Assembly (NCBI GenBank): GCA_018398765.1
Contig: JAHBMJ010000335.1
Coordinates: 15,001 to 50,268, forward strand
Reading direction: 5' to 3'
From: Chromera velia
Taxonomy: Eukaryota; Sar; Chromeraceae
Length of the DNA: 35,268 bases
Part shown: positions 30,229 to 35,268 of the stretch, piece by piece
How the letters are laid out: every line of letters starts with the position of its first letter
Numbering within the stretch: position 1 is the first letter of the stretch
Program-made: the position numbers and the translations under genes
The notes under the pieces: generated by a model
The model's database searches: none
The model's input: only the letters and a program-made list of their open reading frames with translations
What the model was told of the DNA's origin: nothing

Positions 30229-33200
30229 TCAGTGTTCCATTCCCTCTTTTTCTGCTTCCCCAAGAAACCCACAACCCATATTGCGATTCACATCCCCACC
30301 CTCCTCTGCAAAGTCGTTCCTGTACACTGCTTCCACCTCCCCATCGACATCCATCAACACCTCACCAGCTGGCATCCCCCCCAAAGCCGAAGAAGACGAA
30401 GCGCCACTCTCGGCGAGGGGCGGCGCATCCTCACCTGCTCCCTTGCACTCCTTACACACGCGCCGCCGCCTTCCGTGCTCACAATATGCTCCTCCTTTGC
30501 ACTCTTTGCAGAAGTACTTCGGCCGTCTGTGTGGACAGGCCGTTGGAGCACACTCCCCGCACAGTTGCTTTTGCTTTCCATGGACACAAACCTGACTTCC
30601 ATTGCAGTCTTTGCATTGCTGCCGGCGCTTACCGTGCTCACAAAATGCACGGCCGCCACAGGCCTTGCAGTAATATGCAATGCGTCCGTGGGCACATCGC
30701 TGGGTCGCACATATCTGACAGCTGTACCTGTTGATGCTGTGCTCACACACGGCGCTGCCTCCACACTCGGCACACTGGACACGTCTCCTGCCATGCACGC
30801 ACACCTGCGCACCTCCACACTGCTTGCAAGTGTCTTTTCGCTTGTTGTGCTCACAAATTCCATTCCCCCCACACTCTTTGCAGTAATACCTTTTCCTCCC
30901 GTGAACGCAAATCTGGGAAGTTGACAGAGCGGGTGCACACTCCTTGCAGTAGTACCTATTCTTTCCATGATCACAGGTCAAATCCCAACTCGGCTGCTGC
31001 TCGCCATTCGACCTCCCTTTCCCCTTCCTTCCCTCTCCAGTTGCTGACCTGCCCGCTCTGGGGGTTGCGGCACGGGTTCGCTTTCGAGACACAGGGGCAG
31101 GGGCAGACACAGGGGGCGGGCGCCTCTTCCCACGGGCGGCCACCTCATTTTCTTCCGCAGGGGGCGGCCGGTCACTTTCCAGGACGCCCACCTGATTTTC
31201 CTTCGGACTGGGGATCTCTGGGTGCCGCAAAAGGGGATCCTCAGGCCCCCCAACCTGAGGCTCTACGGGTGGAGGAAGGGGGGGGGTGGGGTGGAGGGGA
31301 GGGCCCTCTGAAGGGGCTCCCTCCACTGCTGCTGCTGCTGCTGATTCCTCCAAGATAGGCACGTGTGCCGAAGCAGAAGAAGAAGAAGAAGCAGAAGAAG
31401 GCTCTGCAAGAATCCTGACAGGTACTTGTGCGCTCTGTTGATGGTGTTGGGGCTGTTCCTGTTGGATTTCTGGACGTCTGGAAGATGCTGTCTTTGGGGG
31501 GCGCCCTCTTCCTCTGCGGGGGGGGGGCTGTGGCTGCGTGGGGCTATTCTCATTCGACCCGAACGGCTGGTCTGGCGTCGACGTGGGGGCTTTTGCAGCT
31601 GCAGGTTGAATGCATTCGGCAGAGAAGGAGGAGAATTCGTTGAAGATCGAGAGAGGAGAGGGAAAGAAAGGAACGCACGCTTTGGGGATGTTTCCGGTTC
31701 TGTAGATTCAGCTTTGTGTGGATGTACATCAATTAAGATCCCGAGAAATGAAGTCGGTCATACTAACGGACAGGGATTTGAAGAAAACGTCTTGTTTTTT
31801 TTTTTTCGTAAGACCCAAAGGCTCTACTGTGAGGGGAAGCAAACAGAGAGCCACTGGCTCACACGCAAGCAAGGGAGAAATTGGAGAGGGATTCAAGCAG
31901 GAACACGGGAGGCGAGCCAGTTGAATGGGCAGAGAGCTAGGGAGAGGGTGATCAAAGGATTTATTTATCTACGGCATCATCCGAGATGCAAACACGCACA
32001 TTGGAGAAGAGGAAAACGTCTTCAGCTCACAACAATAAAGATAAAAAAGCAAGAAAAGAAAAGAAAAACCAAGACCGACTGACCGACCGTTGTCTCTGCA
32101 CGTTCGGCAACTCAGCCTCACTTTTCCGTGCGGACATTCCTCCTGATCCCCCGCACAATCCATGCATCGAGTACGTCTCCGACCGTGCTCACACACACCC
32201 GCACCCCCACACTCCTTGCAGTAATACCGTCTTTTGCCGTGCATGCAGAAGTTGCTACCCCCACACTCCTTGCACCTGTCTTTCCTCTTCCCATGCTCAC
32301 ACATTCTCGGACCTCCACACTCCTGACAGTCTCTTCGAACCTTCCCGTGAACACAGAACCCCCTCCCACCGCAATCCTTGCAGTAGTACCGTTCTCTTCC
32401 ATGCACACAAGGACGCTTCCGCCCCCTTGCCCTCGCCTTCTTCAAAGCTGCAAGCACGCACGACATGCATGCCGAATGTTCATTTATATCATTTGGCTTG
32501 ACGCGATCTTCAGTGAAAGAAAGCAGCATCCATCCCGAACACAACAAAGAAAGACCAAGCAACTGAAGGGAGGAGAAGAGCCAGATTTATTCATTCATGG
32601 TGGCGGCTTCTCCGGAGAGAGAACGGGTGTGAGTGTGCCCGTCTCTCTTTTCCGTACTGAGCGAAGGGCGATAGGAGTTCCCGACTCCCTGTTCTATGGT
32701 GCACTCTCTCCCAAGTCCGTGCGAACTACTCACAAAAGTAAATTCCACATGCTCCCGTCGTCCACAATGCTGCACACTTCTGAAACAGATCAGCCGAGAG
32801 GGAAAGAAAGCAAAAAAAAGAGGAAGGAAGGAAGGAAGGAAGGAAGGAAGAAAGGGAGGGAGGAAGCAAGCAAAGAAGAAAGAAACAAGGAAGGAAGGAA
32901 GGAAGGAAGGAAAGGAAGGAAGGAAGGAAGGAACGAACGAAAGAAAGAAAGGAAGCAAGACAGAAGGAAAGATAGAAACGAAACAAAGAAAAGAAGAAAG
33001 GAACGAAGCAACGTAGCCGAAAAGCAAGAAAGGAGGGAGAGCCAGCCAAAAGAACAAAAAGAAGAAAAACACACTGAAGTCTGCATACCCACCTGAACCC
33101 TCCCCCGTCTCCACCCGATTCCCTGCTTCTCTCATCGATTTTCGTTTCCTTCCCTGCGTCTGGTCATGATTCTCCGACAAAGGCACTGCCACCACACCCC

Positions 33201-34339
33201 CTTGCAACATAGGCACACCACCGCCCTCCCCTATCATCATTCCCCCATGCAGCCCATCCCCGAGACAAGAAGTATGATGAGGATCAAGCTCCGCCGTTCC
33301 TCCCTGCGCACCCGCAGGACAATGCGGAGGAGGCTGGTTGCCACTATTGCTGTGCAAGTGAATCGGGACAGTGTCACCGCGGTGCTCTGCCTCGGGATGC
33401 TGGTTGTTGTTCTGGTGCAGGAGAGGGGGCATCATCATCATCGCGGCATCATCGTGGTCGAACAGAGGAGGGGGGACTCCGACCACCATCCCCCCAGACA
33501 GACCTGAAAGGGAAGGGCGGGGGAGAGGCCAGAGAGAGAGAAAGGGTGCAATGCAAAGCTATGTATGCAATGCTGCATCATGCATGCAACATCCTCCACA
33601 ATTAACAGAATTACAGACAGCTAGCGCAGTCCTCGGGGAGTGAAATGGACGCACAGTTGTGTCTCGATGATTTGAGACCAACTGAATCCTGGCTGTTGAC
33701 AAAAGCACACAAGCCATCTGCATAAGAACGAAAGCGGAGCACCGCACAGCGGCGTCAGAAAGAGGACATGGGAGTGGGAATAAACGTGCCGGCCTGGCTA
33801 TGGCGCTTTGGCACATAGTTTCTTTCAGCTGCCAATGACCTCGTGCAAGTCGCTGATTGTCTCACTTACGCACTCACCAAGTCACTCACTCTCCCCGCCT
33901 TCCCTCCCCCGCCTTCCTCTCTCCCTGCCTCCCTCCCTCCCTCTCCCTCTCCCTCCCCTCTCCCTCTCCCCCCCCTTCTCTCTCTCTCCCTCCCTCCCTC
34001 CCTCCCTCTCTTGCTCTCTCTTTTCTGTTGCACACCCCCTCCCACACTCGCCTGCTCCACCTTCTCACCCACCTTCTTCATACTGTTTCCTGAGTGCGTT
34101 CTTTTGTTCCAGATTCATTCCGTTGAACTCCACTTCCCCCAGTCCACTCGCCTCCACGAAATGTCTGAAGCCCTCCGCGAGCCCCTGCCAAGAAGCATTC
34201 GACCACTCTGTGTCTGTACGCACAAACAAGCAGGAGCATTGTGGAGTGTCAAGCCAGCAACAGAGGGGGACGGAGACATCCACAGGTTCCTTCTTGGCGG
34301 CACAGAGACGGCAGCAATCAAAAGTCGGGGTCAAGATAC
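30229..34339 (-). CDS. CxHx(6)CxxC tandem zinc-ligand repeat protein with AT-hook linker
   Basis: Exons, 5' to 3' on the minus strand, are an incomplete first one ending at 34073, then 33093-33503, 32088-32447 and 30229-31598. All junctions are phase 1: GAAG|GTGGGT to TTTCAG|GTCT, TCAG|GTGGGT to TTGCAG|CTTT, and AACG|GTCGGT to CTGCAG|CTGC. Known sequence gives about 800 residues. The first exon is Cys-rich (CCRLC, CCW, CSC). The second is His/Asn/Gly/Met-rich. The third carries six and the fourth ten units of about 18 residues with pattern C-x-H-(G)-x(5)-C-x-x-C followed by a G/K-rich spacer, so each unit offers four zinc ligands (C, H, C, C). Between the two blocks is a Pro/Gln/Ser linker with an AT-hook-like RRGRGRPPK. 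A nuclear, nucleic-acid-binding role is likely by inference. I know of no proven function for this repeat. Confidence 0.75.
30274..30966 (-). repeat. Ten-unit CxHG...CxxC block (coding)
   Basis: Ten consecutive units of 17 to about 22 residues in the last exon. Most keep C, H, C and C; several lose the Gly after His or change the basic residues. Divergence among units is high, so this block is older than the 47-residue repeats of the secreted gene. Confidence 0.85.
31468..31494 (-). other. AT-hook-like motif coding segment
   Basis: The linker between the two zinc-repeat blocks reads RRGRGRPPK, matching the core G-R-P of AT-hook DNA minor-groove binders with flanking basic residues and prolines. 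It lies in the last exon, and the coordinates are approximate. Confidence 0.55.
32107..32411 (-). repeat. Six-unit CxHG...CxxC block (coding)
   Basis: Six units with very regular spacing (CVHG, CVHG, CEHG, CMHG, CEHG, CPHG as first tetrads), more uniform than the ten-unit block downstream. The exon containing it is 360 bases long, phase 1 on both sides, and could be added or skipped without breaking the frame. Confidence 0.88.
32819..33005. repeat. (GGAA)n-rich tract in intron of the zinc-repeat gene
   Basis: GGAA and GAAA tetranucleotides with interruptions, within the intron 32448-33092. Opposite-strand Phe/Leu/Ser frames are artefacts. Confidence 0.9.
33890..34025. repeat. CT-rich low-complexity tract
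   Basis: TCCC/CTCT-rich sequence in the first known intron (33504-34072) of the zinc-repeat gene. In the transcript sense it is purine-rich. Confidence 0.8.
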
Positions 34340-34479
34340 GGGAAGAACTGCGATTTCATTGGATCACAAACACGGAAGATCTCGCATCTCTGACCTGCGC
34401 CTGTCCCTTCATGTCCCGGTCCCGGAATGAGAGCGCCCGGCAGTCCTTGGCGATTCCGACCTACGGACTGCTCAGACAT
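34321..34479 (-). CDS. Possible N-terminal coding piece of the zinc-repeat gene, out of frame by one base
   Basis: An ATG at 34477-34479 opens a 53-residue frame (MSEQSVGRN...) that ends at a TGA right after CCCGACTTTTGA. Beyond this point the reading in the next frame (DCCRLCAAKKEP...) is the Cys-rich first exon. Removing one T from the TTTT run would fuse the two. I could not find an intron with matching phases. It may be a sequencing/assembly indel, a true frameshift, or an unrelated frame. Confidence 0.35.
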
Positions 34480-35179
34480 TGCGGCTACACAAGCGTGGAC
34501 ACGTTCTCACGTTCTCCAGCTTTCTCAAGAGGCTGACTTTGGAAGACTAGTCTCCCTCCCTCTGTGTAGCTTCTACACGTTCCTTGTGCTCAGTATCTTG
34601 GCTACCCGGAATATCTACGTTAAGTGACCTTTCCTCCGTGATTCTGCCGCATCTACCGACATCATTTGGCACACTTCCGAGTCGCAGTCCGTAAGGAGAT
34701 TGGAGAAGAGAGAAGAGAGAGGGAAATGGACCGAGTGCAGATGAGTGCAGAAAGATGCGAGTCTGACAGAGAGACGGCGGCTGTCCGAGGTTGTGGCGGC
34801 GCGATGGCGGCGCGCTTAAGCTCTCGCAATTATTAATATATATAATTAAGCGATCGATCGCGAGCGCGTATACGTACGTACGTGCATCCACATGGCGACG
34901 CCATGCGACGCCCGCTGCATGGAGATCGAAGAATCTGACTCAGACAGAGTCGATCAGACTGACTGACCTTCAGTTGACTTTCACAATTGACTTTTCACTG
35001 CAGATTCTCAATGACTGCCTGTGAGGCCTCTTCCAGCTTTGCGCTCTGAGCACCTCATTTGAAAGCTCCTTCAATTTGTACAGCATCCCCGCCACTTTGT
35101 CGGATTTTTGCACTCAAGCGCTGTTGGGACTCAGTTGGGGCCAACAAAGAAACTTTCTTGTACGTCAGCACAGAGGCTG
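34480..35179. other. Intergenic region near the right edge
   Basis: No supported gene. It contains an AT-rich palindromic stretch (ATTAATATATATAATTAA, about 34830-34847) followed by GATCGATCGCGAGCGCG and TACGTACGTACG words. It could hold promoters for the zinc-repeat gene (-) and a possible gene beginning at 35180 (+). Confidence 0.4.
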
Positions 35180-35243
35180 ATGATGGAGGACGACTTGGAG
35201 CCGCCTGTTGCCGCAGAGTACCGAGATGATCCCCACGAGGCAG
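35180..35243 (+). CDS. Candidate first exon of a gene leaving the window
   Basis: Two consecutive ATGs (35180 and 35183) are followed by an acidic peptide (MMEDDLEPPVAAEY...) and then GCAG|GTCAGA, a donor of the type used elsewhere in the window. The frame stays open to the donor at 35244. There is no second exon in view, so this is weak. A minus-strand frame over 35055-35255 competes for the same bases. Confidence 0.3.
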
Positions 35244-35268
35244 GTCAGAAACCAAACCCCTGCCATCT

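Noticed and set aside
30232..30924. Plus-strand 230-codon frame opposite the zinc-repeat exon
   Set aside because: The minus-strand frame shows strict Cys/His spacing over ten units, so the plus frame is its shadow.
32448..32562. ATG-initiated hydrophobic start (MLGLSLL...) for the six-unit zinc exon, which could pass for a signal peptide
   Set aside because: A clean acceptor TTGCAG at 32448-32453 with matching phase 1 explains the exon start. The upstream piece lies in the intron.
32587..33086. Phe/Leu/Ser-rich extension of the minus-strand frame after the His/Asn-rich exon
   Set aside because: It runs through GGAA repeats after a good donor at 33092, so it is intron sequence.
35055..35255. 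66-codon minus-strand frame at the right edge
   Set aside because: It is possibly an exon of a gene outside the window, but without a start, motif or splice support I prefer the plus-strand candidate at low confidence.

Overview
This is a eukaryotic nuclear window. Genes are split by short introns, with donors such as GTCAGT, GTGAGT and GTGGGT and pyrimidine-rich acceptors ending in TGCAG. Microsatellites and CT/GA-rich filler are abundant, and there are no bacterial operons. The mix of a conserved ribosome-biogenesis gene, secreted multi-domain proteins, CxHG...CxxC repeats and very repetitive introns suggests a chromerid alga (Chromera velia-like) or a related alveolate. That placement is inference, not proof.

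Layout: (1) 4-390 (-), a 128-residue secreted Cys-rich protein. (2) 749-1672 (-), one reading frame broken by a single TGA and flanked by a perfect 23-nt inverted repeat (638-660 / 1997-2019). (3) 1.7-4.3 kb, repeat-rich spacer. (4) 4297-7924 (-), a probable multi-exon gene of unknown function. (5) 8788-11844 (+), a four-exon secreted protein with a 47-residue tandem repeat. (6) 11.8-14.8 kb, AT-rich spacer and a long GAA/GCA array. (7) 14802-21616 (-), a 14-exon WDR46/UTP7 (BING4) gene whose coding junctions all stay in phase, giving 575 residues. (8) 22291-27974 (+), a four-exon secreted protein of 1587 residues with three MACPF domains, a Cys-rich linker and a papain-like C39-type peptidase domain. 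(9) 28.0-30.2 kb, non-coding, with an AT-rich island. (10) 30229 to about 34330 (-), a gene with 16 CxHx(6)CxxC zinc-ligand repeats in two blocks around an AT-hook linker. (11) At the right edge, a weak candidate first exon on +.

The most unusual item is the triple-MACPF/peptidase fusion, followed by the 16-unit zinc-repeat protein, the IR-flanked ORF and the recently homogenised 47-residue repeats. UTP7 is a nucleolar housekeeping gene that shares a divergent intergenic region with the MACPF gene. I see no evidence that the genes form one pathway, but three of them encode secreted proteins. All splice sites were read by eye from frame, consensus and, for UTP7, recalled family similarity. None has transcript support here.
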